From Anaeromicropila populeti (GTDB lineage: Bacteria > Bacillota > Clostridia > Lachnospirales > Lachnospiraceae): a DNA stretch of 64,000 nucleotides. Where the stretch lies: the NCBI RefSeq assembly GCF_900112775.1, contig NZ_FOYZ01000007.1, forward strand, positions 49,445 through 113,444, in the 5' to 3' direction. A program made the position numbers and the translations under genes. Each line of letters begins with the position of its first letter. The stretch's first letter is position 1. Under the pieces are notes generated by a model. The model had not been told where the DNA came from. It did not search any database and saw only the letters and a program-made list of their open reading frames with translations. Shown here piece by piece: positions 26,336 through 37,800 of this stretch.

Positions 26336-29300
26336 ATCGCTTTTCCTCCCATTAAAATTTGTACCAACCCTTCCACATTAGGCGGCATAATACAAGTTGC
26401 GTGATTTCCCTCAATTTCAATCACCTTAAAATCTCCCAAAATCATTTTTCCCAGAAAATCTTCACTTCTTTCTTTCATTTCAGGCAAGAAGGACGTTTCT
26501 CTGTCCTTACAGCTTAAGATTGTGACATCTCCTGCAAATGGCTCTGGTGTATACTCCCACACTGCCTTTGATATATGGCGAAATACATCATACAGCAACT
26601 CGAAGTTTTTCAGCTCCGTTTCGGATACCTTTCCATTTATTTTATCTACCGTTTTCACAAGCTCCTGTAACCGTTCCTCGTGTTCCTTTTCAGAAAGCTT
26701 TTGATAACAGTCTGCTACCGGTTTCAAACTGCCTGTCAAAGAACATATGGCTTCTGTTGAAATCCATCCTTTTTGCTTTGCTGATATTTCCTCTAACGCC
26801 TCCTTTAACAGTTTATCCTCTATTACATGTCCTGCTTGGTAAGCATCTGCTCCAATAAACTGGCTAAAGGATTTTTCCATTAGCACTTCACTATCCAGCA
26901 TTGTTTCGTTGGGAAGGGTATCAATTGTAATAACCTGTTTTACCTCAGCACCTGCTTCTAGTAAATTTCTAGCCGTTTCCACTGCTACTAATCCCCCAAA
27001 ACAATATCCTATTAATTCATAAGAAGATGCTTTCTTTTCTAAAAGAATTTCCGCATACTGCTGTCCCAGACTTCTAATAAAGGTTTCAGAAGGCACCTCT
27101 AAACATTGTTCCTCTTCCACGATTTGAAAGCCTCCAATGGTTTCTGTTCTATCTGGATCATTTAACAGGTATGGTAAAATGTTATTAAACTGAGTAAGCG
27201 TTCCAATTCCCCCTGGAAATAGAACCTTCATAGCATTTTTCTCTGTATTTCCCTCTGCGAAAATAACAAGTGGATTTTTTCTCTCCGCCTTACTTTTCTC
27301 TGTATCCTCAATTTCCGTATTCCCATTCCTGAATTTTTCAGCAATTTCAGCAACTGTTGGTGTTTTCAGCATTTCCAGCATCAGCTTATCCCATAGCATT
27401 GATTTTGCCTCTTCTAATGTTTTCTGCATTTTAGCAACTACCTGTGCAACTAATAGAGAGTCTCCACCAATTTCAAAAAAGTTGTCATTACGATTTATCG
27501 TTTTAAAATTCAGAATTTCTGACCAGATGTCTGCAATCCTTTCTTCCAGCTGATCCTTAGGCGGTTCTGACAAAATAACGGTATCCGTAAGAGTGTTATC
27601 CAATCGTTCTTGCAGTCTTTTTCTGTCCACCTTTCCGTTTTCAGTTAGCGGAAGCTTTGAAAGAATTTCTATTCTTCCAGGAATCATATATTCGGGCAGT
27701 TTAGACTGAAGATAGGTTTTTAGTGTATCTGCTTCTAAGGACACTTTTTCCTTATTTAATCTATTGATATAAACAGCCTGTCCTGCTGCCTCCAAACTAT
27801 CATTGTGGCAAGGATAGCTATAAATCAAGTCCATGCCCGCATCTGCAAACATTCTGCCCCACTGTTCTCTTCCCATAAACACCTGATCACTGCCTGCTCT
27901 CAAATCCGTAAAGCCATGCAGTCCATCTTTAAACTCCATAGAGGTTAACAGTGCATGATTGTCTCCTGTTGCTTCAATCATCATTAGCATTCCCCCTGGT
28001 ACAACCAGTTCCTTTAAGGATTCCAGTACAGAAGGCGCATTTTTTGAATTATGCAGAACATTGGCGCAAATAATCACATCCCAGGACGAGGACGTAAAAC
28101 CTTGTTTCCAGTTATCCTCATTAATGTCATATAAACCATAGCTTACCCACGGATACTTTTCGTAGCGGTTTCTGGCTTCATTTAAGAAGAAGGTTGAGAT
28201 ATCTGTAAAATGATATTCTACCTTACTGTTATCAAGTGCCGGAATTAATTCTGCACTGGTTCCACCTACTCCAGCACCCACCTCTAATATTCTGACTGGG
28301 TGGCCGTCTTCCTTTGCTTTCTGCTGCTGTCTGACAAAACATAAAAGACCTTCCTTAACAACCGTATTTAAACAATGATTGACCAAATTATTTTGATAGG
28401 CGGCTAATGCTACATCCAGCTTTCCTTTTGGGAAGAACAAATCCAAAGGATCCTTCTCTCCATTTAGCAACTCTGGCAATAGATCACTGGACTGCCTCAT
28501 ATAATGAAACAATGTTTCTCCATATTGCAGCTTATCTTCTACCTTTCTCCATTCCCTCTGGCTTTCCAATGCCTGTTCCTTTGTATATGGCTGGCTCACT
28601 AGAGCATAGTAATCTGTTGCTGCATCTTTTTTCAAAAAACCATCTTCACAAAGTGCTTTTAACCATCTTTTTAAAAGCTGATGATATTTAGGAATAATAT
28701 GCATGGTATTAATTATTTCTGATACACTATGCTGATCCGTACTGCTTGTGAAAAGTCCTGCTTCATAAAATGTACTCATGATATCTAAAAGTGTAGTCTG
28801 GTCTGCCAGACGAAACCACTCTGTTAGCAAAAACGGTTCTATTTTTGCTGTCTTTTCTTCTATTGCCTGATTACATACCTGAACAATCTCCTGATCATTT
28901 ACTCTATAATAATCTGGCTCCTGTTGATTCTGGGTCTGCACAAAACCAGCCAGCTTATAATCCAAAGGACTACTTCCATATTTCATAACTGCTGCCATAG
29001 ATACATCTGGGTGATTCTGCAATACACTTTCAATCTCACTAATCTCGATTCGATGCCCCCGTATTTTTACCTGTGTATCCTCTCGTCCTAAGAATTCAAT
29101 TGTTCCATCTGGCCAGTATCGTCCCATATCTCCTGTATCGTATAACCTTTCCTTTGTGTCTGGATGATATATAAATTTAGAGTTGGTCAAATCCTCATCA
29201 TGCAAATATCCTAATGCCAGTCCCTCACCTCCAATATACAGGTGTCCAGTGACCCAGTCTGGGCAAGATTTTCCCTGCTCATTTAAAATATAAAACTGTT

Positions 29301-31842
29301 GATTCGCTATTGGCTTCCCATACGGTATACTTTTGTCGTTATCCGATACTTTGTCTACGCTATGATAAATTGACCAAATAGCGGCTTCCGTTGCACCTCC
29401 TAAACTAATCAAAACTGTATCGGGATACTTTTCTCGGATTGTCCTTGCTAATGGAACTGGTATCCAGTCTCCTGAAAGCAGAATCACTTTGAAAGGAAGC
29501 TTTTTTTCTACTGCCTTATCCTCCATACAATTGATAAGCATCTGCATCTGAACTGGAACTGAATTCCAGACAGTGACTTGATGTTTTAACACCAGTTCCA
29601 GCCAGTGCCCTGGCACTCTCCGAAGTTCTTCATCTGGCAGCACCAGTGTGGCACCTGCCAGAAACGTACCGAAAATATCATAGACCGATAAATCAAATGC
29701 ACAGCTTGCCAATCCAAACACCTTATCTTTTTCTTTAATATGAAATTTCTGATTGATATCTTCTATTGTATTCCATGCTGCCCCATGAGAAATGACTACT
29801 CCCTTAGGTTTTCCTGTGCTTCCTGATGTATAAATTACATATGCGGGTTCTGATCGTTCTGTCTTTTCTCGATTCCACTCTATTCCCTCTTTTTTCTCTA
29901 GCTGCTCCACATAAATGTAGCTTGCTGTATCTGTTACACCACCTTCTCTCTCTTTATTTGTTATCACATACTTCGCCCCAGACTCCTTTATAATCCCCTG
30001 GGTTCTCTCCCGTGGCTGTGATACGTCAATGGGAAGATAGACTCCTCCTGCCACCAGAATTCCCAAAATGGCTCCTATCTGCCATACACCCTTTTCCAGA
30101 ATCACTGCTGTAACATCACCTTTTTGACACCCTGCCTTATATAGCGCCTTTTGAATCGTTCCTGCATAATCTCCAAGTTCTCTATACGTATAAGAGTTCT
30201 CTTTACTAATCAGTGCATATGCGTTAGGATGTTGTCTGAGCTGATTTAAGAAACCATCCTGAAGCAATCCCTTTGAAAGGGGACATGCTGTATCATTTAC
30301 CTGTTTTCTGATTTTAAGAACCTGCTCTGGAAGCTCTACCACATATCTGTTTTCCCATAATGCCTGGTTTGATGCAAGCTCCTCAATAGCCTTTGCAAAA
30401 GCTGAAAAAGCTGCTTCTATCATTCCATCTGGAAAAACTCCTTCCCTCACATCCCAGTTAACCAGTAAACTTCCATCCTGCTCCAGTGCTTGACAATCAA
30501 TCCACACTTGGGGTGTCTGGCTTATTTTATAAGTAAGCTCTGCATCCCTCATATACTTTTTATTCTTATCGTTTACACCAATTGTACTTGTATATACAAC
30601 AGGAATTATGATATTTTTATTTCGCTGCCTAGTCATTTCTCGAAGAAGCTCTATACCAGAAAACTCTCTATGCTCCAAATCACTCCACAATCGCTCTTGT
30701 ATTGCCTTTACCTGTTGGATAAAGGTTTGGCCTTTTTCAGGTGAAATTTCCAACACATCTACCATTGTAAAATCACCAATTATAGAATTGATTTGATTAT
30801 GTAACTCAGGACGGTTTAAGATAGTTAAGTTCATGGAAAACTCACTTATTTTTGACCACCTTCCAATTGTTTCTGCATACGCTGCCAAAATCACAACAGA
30901 AGGAGTTACTTTCAGTTTCTTTGCATTCTCACATAAAACACTCCATTTTTCTTTTTCCAGGCAGGTTTTATATTGGACAAATCGCACCTCTTTTTTGTCT
31001 GGCTTTTCTATTACAGGCAGTTCTGGTCCCTCTGGAAGTTGATCTATTCGTTCCATCCAATACTGTCTATCCTTTTCTAGTTTTATTTTATTAGAAGGTC
31101 TTGCTTTTAGTTCCTCCTGAAACAGCATGAAATCACGAAAGGAAATTTCCAGCTCTGGTAATTCTGTTTCTGGCTCATAATAAAAATGATCCAATTCGTT
31201 TAACATAATATTAATACTGACAAAATCTGCAACCAACATATCAATTGAAAAATGCAGAATACTTTCTTGATCCGTTGTAGTTAAAACAAAGTCAAACAGC
31301 GGCCACTGATCGGGCTGATACTGCTTATGGGAGAGTTGATTCCGTACCCCCTCTATTCCTGCTTCTACTTCCTCTCCACTACATCCCTTTAGATCATGAT
31401 AGTCAAGTTCAGGCAAAGTTACTTCTTCTAGTACCTGCTGATACCCCTCTTTTCTTACAATGGCTCTTAACATATCATGGCGTTTGATTACCTGATGCCA
31501 GGCTGTTTCTAGCCGCTCCTTCTCCATTACAGGCATTGTCAGTTCCACATAAGCGTGACAGCCTACATTACCATGTTCATATACACTGTTCCGCCCCACT
31601 AAATAAGCAGTCTGAATGTCTGTCAGCTCAAAGGGCTGGTATTGATTTTCTTTATCTGCTGTTGGGGTTTTTGCATTCTGCTTTTCATAATATTCTATTA
31701 ACTTTTCCTTGTATTCTCCAAGTTCCTTCTTTCTCTCCTGGGTCATTACTCCCCCAGGTGCCCGAAATCGCAGCTGCCCATTTTCACTCCAGAACTGAAC
31801 ACCCAAATCACTATATTTCTCAATTATCTTTTCTATTATCAC
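26332..31842 (-). CDS. NRPS 2: TubC docking-Cy-A(Cys)-MT-PCP-TE
   Basis: 1836 aa. The start is GTG at 31842 (GGAGGG 6 nt upstream), sharing GTGA with the previous stop. Domains: TubC-type docking domain (about 1-55, LRFRAPGGVMTQERKKEL); heterocyclisation domain with the D-x4-D-x2-S motif in DMLVADFVS; adenylation domain whose specificity residues read D,L,Y,N,L,S,L,I,W, the cysteine code; a methyltransferase inserted in the A domain with an intact SAM loop (RILEVGAGVGGTS); PCP (FFEIGGDSLLVAQV); and a thioesterase with Cys1614 in GYCFGG and His1814 in EGNHATC. It would add the third cysteine, cyclise it, methylate it and release the product. It corresponds to PchF of pyochelin synthesis with an unusual Cys thioesterase. 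Confidence 0.9.
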   Translation of the reverse strand: MIIEKIIEKYSDLGVQFWSENGQLRFRAPGGVMTQERKKELGEYKEKLIEYYEKQNAKTPTADKENQYQPFELTDIQTAYLVGRNSVYEHGNVGCHAYVELTMPVMEKERLETAWHQVIKRHDMLRAIVRKEGYQQVLEEVTLPELDYHDLKGCSGEEVEAGIEGVRNQLSHKQYQPDQWPLFDFVLTTTDQESILHFSIDMLVADFVSINIMLNELDHFYYEPETELPELEISFRDFMLFQEELKARPSNKIKLEKDRQYWMERIDQLPEGPELPVIEKPDKKEVRFVQYKTCLEKEKWSVLCENAKKLKVTPSVVILAAYAETIGRWSKISEFSMNLTILNRPELHNQINSIIGDFTMVDVLEISPEKGQTFIQQVKAIQERLWSDLEHREFSGIELLREMTRQRNKNIIIPVVYTSTIGVNDKNKKYMRDAELTYKISQTPQVWIDCQALEQDGSLLVNWDVREGVFPDGMIEAAFSAFAKAIEELASNQALWENRYVVELPEQVLKIRKQVNDTACPLSKGLLQDGFLNQLRQHPNAYALISKENSYTYRELGDYAGTIQKALYKAGCQKGDVTAVILEKGVWQIGAILGILVAGGVYLPIDVSQPRERTQGIIKESGAKYVITNKEREGGVTDTASYIYVEQLEKKEGIEWNREKTERSEPAYVIYTSGSTGKPKGVVISHGAAWNTIEDINQKFHIKEKDKVFGLASCAFDLSVYDIFGTFLAGATLVLPDEELRRVPGHWLELVLKHQVTVWNSVPVQMQMLINCMEDKAVEKKLPFKVILLSGDWIPVPLARTIREKYPDTVLISLGGATEAAIWSIYHSVDKVSDNDKSIPYGKPIANQQFYILNEQGKSCPDWVTGHLYIGGEGLALGYLHDEDLTNSKFIYHPDTKERLYDTGDMGRYWPDGTIEFLGREDTQVKIRGHRIEISEIESVLQNHPDVSMAAVMKYGSSPLDYKLAGFVQTQNQQEPDYYRVNDQEIVQVCNQAIEEKTAKIEPFLLTEWFRLADQTTLLDIMSTFYEAGLFTSSTDQHSVSEIINTMHIIPKYHQLLKRWLKALCEDGFLKKDAATDYYALVSQPYTKEQALESQREWRKVEDKLQYGETLFHYMRQSSDLLPELLNGEKDPLDLFFPKGKLDVALAAYQNNLVNHCLNTVVKEGLLCFVRQQQKAKEDGHPVRILEVGAGVGGTSAELIPALDNSKVEYHFTDISTFFLNEARNRYEKYPWVSYGLYDINEDNWKQGFTSSSWDVIICANVLHNSKNAPSVLESLKELVVPGGMLMMIEATGDNHALLTSMEFKDGLHGFTDLRAGSDQVFMGREQWGRMFADAGMDLIYSYPCHNDSLEAAGQAVYINRLNKEKVSLEADTLKTYLQSKLPEYMIPGRIEILSKLPLTENGKVDRKRLQERLDNTLTDTVILSEPPKDQLEERIADIWSEILNFKTINRNDNFFEIGGDSLLVAQVVAKMQKTLEEAKSMLWDKLMLEMLKTPTVAEIAEKFRNGNTEIEDTEKSKAERKNPLVIFAEGNTEKNAMKVLFPGGIGTLTQFNNILPYLLNDPDRTETIGGFQIVEEEQCLEVPSETFIRSLGQQYAEILLEKKASSYELIGYCFGGLVAVETARNLLEAGAEVKQVITIDTLPNETMLDSEVLMEKSFSQFIGADAYQAGHVIEDKLLKEALEEISAKQKGWISTEAICSLTGSLKPVADCYQKLSEKEHEERLQELVKTVDKINGKVSETELKNFELLYDVFRHISKAVWEYTPEPFAGDVTILSCKDRETSFLPEMKERSEDFLGKMILGDFKVIEIEGNHATCIMPPNVEGLVQILMGGKAI

Positions 31843-34800
31843 AGTATTCCCTCCTCTGTATCGGTATCTTCTTCCCACTGTATTTTTTTAATTTCTTCTG
31901 CCAGTGCAGAAAATCTGGAGTACTCAAATAATTCCTTTATAGAAATTCTTCCCTTTAAAATCATTTTACTATCCAGCAGTCCAATTACCCGCATTGCTCT
32001 CAGGCTATCGCCTCCCAGTAAAAAGAAATCATCTTCCCTGGACACCTTTTCTACACCTAGAACCTCTGCCCATATTTCTGCAATGCTTTTTTCCAGCTCA
32101 TCCTGCGGCCCTACATAGTTTACATGCTCCTTTTCTTCTTCTGCCAAAAGCTTTATCACTGGTTTTTTATCTATTTTTCCATTAGCACTTAGTGGTATTT
32201 CATCCCAGACGCAAATTTTTCCTGGTACAAAATAATCAGGCAGATGCTTTTGTAAATACTGCTTTAGTTCCTCTCCATCTGCAAAGGATTCTTTTAATTC
32301 TTGATCTTTTATCGTAACAGCAGCGGACAGAGTAAGTCTCTCTTGTTCAGCAACAACGACTACATTTTGAATAGCTGGATGCTCACGCAGGACTGCTTCA
32401 ATTTCTCCAAGCTCAATACGGTGTCCCCTGATTTTCACCTGAGAATCCTCTCTTCCTAAAAACTCTATTGTTCCATCTTGCCAGTAACGTCCCAAGTCTC
32501 CCGTACGATATAACGGCTCACCTGTTTTTGGGCTGATTACAAATTTTTGATTTGTCATAGCAGCATCCTTCCAGTATCCTTTTGCCAATCCGGCTCCTCC
32601 AATGTAAAGTTCTCCTGTTACCCAGTCAGGACAATCCTCCATCAGTGAATTGAGAATGTAAAACCTCTGGTTAGTCAGTGGATATCCATACGGAATACTT
32701 ATCCATTTCTTGCCTACTTTCTGAACTTCAAAATAGTTGGACCAAATAGAAGCCTCCGTGGCCCCTCCCAAACTGATCACCCTGGCTTTATCAAAATACG
32801 TTTTGATTTTCTCTGGTAAATCAACGGGTATCCAGTCACCGCTTAATAGCACTAATCGTAAATCTGTTTTCTCAATTCCCTCAGTGTCCATCAGATAATC
32901 GGTCATAATCTGCATAAAGGCAGGGACTGTATTCCAGATGGTAATCCCTTTCTCTCTTAGGTACTGCTTCCAGGATACTGGATTTTTTACTTCCTCTTCC
33001 TTAGGTATTACAGTGGCTGCCCCTGCTGACAACATACCAAACACATCATATACAGACAGATCAAAATTTAAATTGGACAATGCCAGTGCCCTGTCTTCAG
33101 TGCCTATGAGAAAACGCCTGTTTATATCTAAAATGGTATTAACTGCACCTCTGTGGCTTATCATGACTCCCTTTGGCATTCCTGTAGTTCCTGATGTATA
33201 AATTACATATGCTAAATTTTCTGGTTCATTACTGGCTCTTATTTCCTGTACGGCTGTTGGTTCCCCTTCCATCTGATCTACATAAATATATGAAAAGCCT
33301 TCTCCTAACACATCCTTTTCTTTTAACCAGGATTGCGATAAAATAACCGTTGCCCCACTGTCCTCTAATAATTTTGTTTTTCTTTCCTGTGGATTTCTTG
33401 CATCCACTGGTAAATACGCTGCTCCAGAAAGTAAAATTCCCATTGCAGCCACTACTTGCTCCCAGCCCTTTTCCATAATGATGGCAACCAGGGAATTTTG
33501 GCTGACACCCTTTTCTTTTAACAGACTGCTAATCTCATATGCCCTGTCCAGTACTTCCTGATACGTTAGGATTCTTTCTCCACAAATTACCGCCGCTTTC
33601 TCTGGATATTTTCGTACAGCCTTCAAAAATAACCCATCTAGCGTCTCATTGCTGATTTCTTCACCTGTCTCATTTACTTCCAGACGCTCCCTGCTTATTG
33701 GAGCGGAGATCAGACAAGACTGTGGTGATTTCCATACATCTTCCTCCTGAGACAGCTTTTCCAACAGGCAGTTATACGCTTTAAACATTTCATCTAATAC
33801 TCCAGGATAAAACAATTCATCTACCGAATCCCACATTAATACCAACTCTTCTTCTTGTTCAATCACCTGATGATCTAACCAAACCTGTGGTGTCTGAGAA
33901 ATGTTGTATACCAGTTCTCCAGGCCATGCATTTTCCTTCCACTGGTGAATTCCCAACCCACTTGTAAAGACTACAGGCATTGTTACTCCTGCCCCAGTGC
34001 TTTCTCTTTTTGCCAATTGCCGTTGAATTTGCACGCCTCCCACATACGGATGTTCCATATCTCTCCATATCTGATGCTGAATATTCTTGGCACGCTGTTG
34101 AAAAGTTTCTCCCTTTTTCTGGTCAACTTCTAGTAAAGTTAATGTGGTAAAATCTCCAACCAAACGATTTACCTCTGAATGCAATGGTACTCGGGTAAAT
34201 TGTGTCAGGTTAATTGTAAAATGCTGATTTTTACTCCACATGCCAAGCACCTCTGCATAGGCTGACAATAAAATTCCTGATGGTGTTATTCCGAGGGCTT
34301 TGGCACGCATTTTAAGTTTTTCCCACTGGTTTTTTGATAATCTTCCTGTTCTGCGGTGGAACTTCTGGTTTTGAAGAGTAGATGGCTCCTTTGCCAATGG
34401 TAATTCCGGAGCCGCTGGAAGTGTATCCAGTCTGCTAAACCAATATTCCTCATCTTGTTGATACCATTTGCTTTCTTTCATTTTTTCTAAGGCAATGACA
34501 TAATCCCGAAAAGACAGCTCCAACGGAATTAATTCCTCCTGTTCATTTCGATACAGCCTTGTCCATTCGTTTAAAACATGGAACATACTCCACCCATCAA
34601 AGACCAGATTGTCAAAGCTGATATGCAGACGGGTTTTGTTTTCACCATAGCAGGAAGCCTTTATATCAAATAGCGGCCATTCCCCGGCAGACAGCATCTG
34701 ATGAGACATTTTCTCACGCTTTTCTTTTAACCTTTTCTCTGTAACCGTTTGTTTCTCCCCTCTGATATCCATAACTTCAATACGGTATTCTGGTACCTCT

Positions 34801-37800
34801 TTCAGAATCTTCTGTGTTCCATCTGGCAGTATAATGGCTCTCATCATTCCATGGTGGAGAATCAGTCTTTGCCATGCCTCATTTAATTTATCCAAGTCCA
34901 GATTTTCTCCGTCCAGTTCAAAATAACAGTGGGTTGACACATTTCCCAAGTCATACACTCCACTTCTGCCAATCCAGTATGCATACTGAACCTCTGTCAA
35001 TGGAAATGGAAGATTTTCATTTTGCGGTTCTGGAATTACTTTTGGTAACTTAGCAGTTCTTTTCTTTAAAGTTTCTTTTTCCAGTTTTGCATTCTCAATT
35101 ATGACTGCCAATTCTTTTATGGTAGGTTTTTCAAAAATAGCCCCCAGAGAAATCTCCACCTGAAATTCATTTCTGACCCTTGTAAGAAGTTTTGTGGCAA
35201 CTAAAGAATCACCGCCCAGTTCAAAATAATTGTCGTATAAGCCGATGCTTTCTCTTCCGAACAATTCCTTCCACTGCCTTGCCAACGCTTTTTCAATATC
35301 CGTTTCTGGCAGCACCCTGCTTCTTACTGTAGTCTTATTGTTATGACTGCCCTGAAGAGATTTTCTGTCAACTTTTCCATTTGCAGTAACTGGTATTTTC
35401 TTTAGAGCATGATATATTTTTGGTATCATATATTCTGGCAGTTTATTCTTTAAAAAGGATATGAAGCTTTCTGCCTCTACCACATCTAATCGTTTTTTTA
35501 TTTGTCCTATGAAAAGGTGTCTTCCGTATGCGGCAGCTTTCTCTGTAAGTGCTAAAACATCCGTCACATTAGTAAAACCTGCATTTTCTAATTTATCCAT
35601 CCAGTCTGCTTCTGATAACAGTGGCTTCCATTCCTCTTCCAGAAATCCTGCTGTAATTTTTTGCAAACTGTTGTTTCTCGTAAGCTCGGCGACAAACAGC
35701 AAACCTTCTGGAGCCAGCAGGGATGCTGTCTGTTCCACTGCCTTATTTATGTTTTTACATCTATGTAAAGAGTTTATTCCAAGAATGCAGTCGTATTGAT
35801 TCTGTTCAAAGCCCTGTTGGTGTAAGTCTTTTTCCAAATCCAGCAAGCTGTACTGAACAAATGAATATTCCTGTAATTCTTCCTTTGCCTCTTCTATAAA
35901 AAACAAAGAATGATCTATGTAAGTATATTCTATTTCTCCCTTTGGAAGACAGCTTAACAGCGACTTTGTAACCGTATTGTTTCTCGTTCCGATTTCCAGA
36001 ATTCTGATTTTTCCTTTTGCTTTTACGGCAGCAGCCAGCATATTCTGTAACATTTTATTTTCATACAAGCTTCCTGGCAGAATTTCCAAAAGGTTTGTTG
36101 GTGCTATTTTTAAATGCCTGTCATAAAATAACCCTAATGGATTAATTTCTCCTCTTAATAAGCCACAGCTTTTTTCTCTGATTTTTTCAAAATAGGTTAT
36201 CAATTCTCCTCTCTGGTTATTCCATTGTTTTGCGTTGTTTTCATCGGTCTGATTATAGCTATATTTCCCCTGCCCCTGTGGAATAAGAATCTGGGCATTT
36301 GCCAGACTATCCAGCCACTGCTTCACCAGTCCGCTATATTTTTTGTCTATTCCACACCTTTTTACTATACCTTCTGCTGATAAAATTTCTCCCAATTCGC
36401 CAAAGGCACCTAATTCCATTAATGTGGAATGCATAAGCTGTACACACATGCTTTCTGCATAGCTATAATAGGCTTCTGCGTCCTCGACTGGTACTTTTTC
36501 ACACGCCAGAACTTCCTCTATTTTTTCTTCCGTTGGACATACTAGTTCCCATACTCTGTCTGTTTCCTCGGAATTTTCCTCTGTCTGCTTAAATAAAGTG
36601 GAGTTTACCTTTTCTTCTGGTACGAAAAATGCAGATAAATATTTATTTTCCTGATCATCTCCCGACACTACTGCAACCGCCTCACGCACCTCTGGATGCT
36701 GTCTCATGGCTGCTTCGATTTCTCCTAATTCAATTCTGTGTCCTCTGATTTTTACTTGATAATCCTTTCGTCCAAGAAATTCCATGTTACCGTCAGCCCA
36801 GAATCTCCCCATATCTCCTGTCTTATACCATCGGATATTATGCTCCACTACAAATCGCTGTTGTGTAAGGATTTCGTCCCCAAAATATCCTTTTGCCACA
36901 CCAGCACCACCTATCCAGAGTTCTCCTTTTACCCAATCTGGACAATCTCTTCCCAAATCATCCACCACCCTGTATGCTTGATTGGATAATGGTTTGCCAT
37001 AAGGAATAGAAACCCAGTTTTCTGGAAGTGGCAGAGTAACAGTAAAATAATTTGACCAGATAGATGCTTCTGTTGCTCCCCCCATTGCAGCCAACTGGCA
37101 CTTATCTGTCAGATTTGCCAATCGTTCTGGTATATCTAGTCCAATCCAGTCTCCTGACAACATCACTGTTTTGAGAGGCAGTCTGGTGTTTTTCTCTCCC
37201 TCTGCTGCAATCAGAAGCATGTCCAAAAGAACTGGAACAGAATTCCATATAGTAACTTCATATTTCTTTATCTGCTGAAGCCAGTAGCCTGCATTTTTTC
37301 GTTCCTCCTCTGGCAGCAATACAAGTGTTCCTCCAGCCCCAAGACAGCCAAATACATCATATACGGATAAGTCAAAATCCAACGAAGATACGGCTAGCAG
37401 ACGATCCTTATGACTTACCTGATACTTCTGGTTGACATCCTTGATTGTATTCCATGCCCCAAAATGACTAATTTCTACTCCTTTTGGCTCTCCTGTGGAA
37501 CCTGATGTTAATATAATATATGCGGTAGACAATGGTGATACGTCTGGGTACTCTTCTGTTCTACTGTATGTAAGAGCTTCTTCTATATAAAGAAGGGTTG
37601 TATTATCTGGCCACTCTATTTTTTGCCCATGCTCTCTATCTGTAATAACATATTGAATGTTCAATTTATTATGAATTATCTGTCTGCGGTCAGAAGGCTG
37701 TTGTATACTAACTGGAATATAGTAATTCCCCACCGCCAAAGTACCCAGTACTGCAATAATCTGATGAACCCCTGCTGGAAGGCTGATTGCCACAGCTTCC

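Noticed and set aside
31536-31931. 131-codon plus-strand open frame
   Set aside because: Antisense to the NRPS1/NRPS2 junction, no ribosome site, no recognisable protein.
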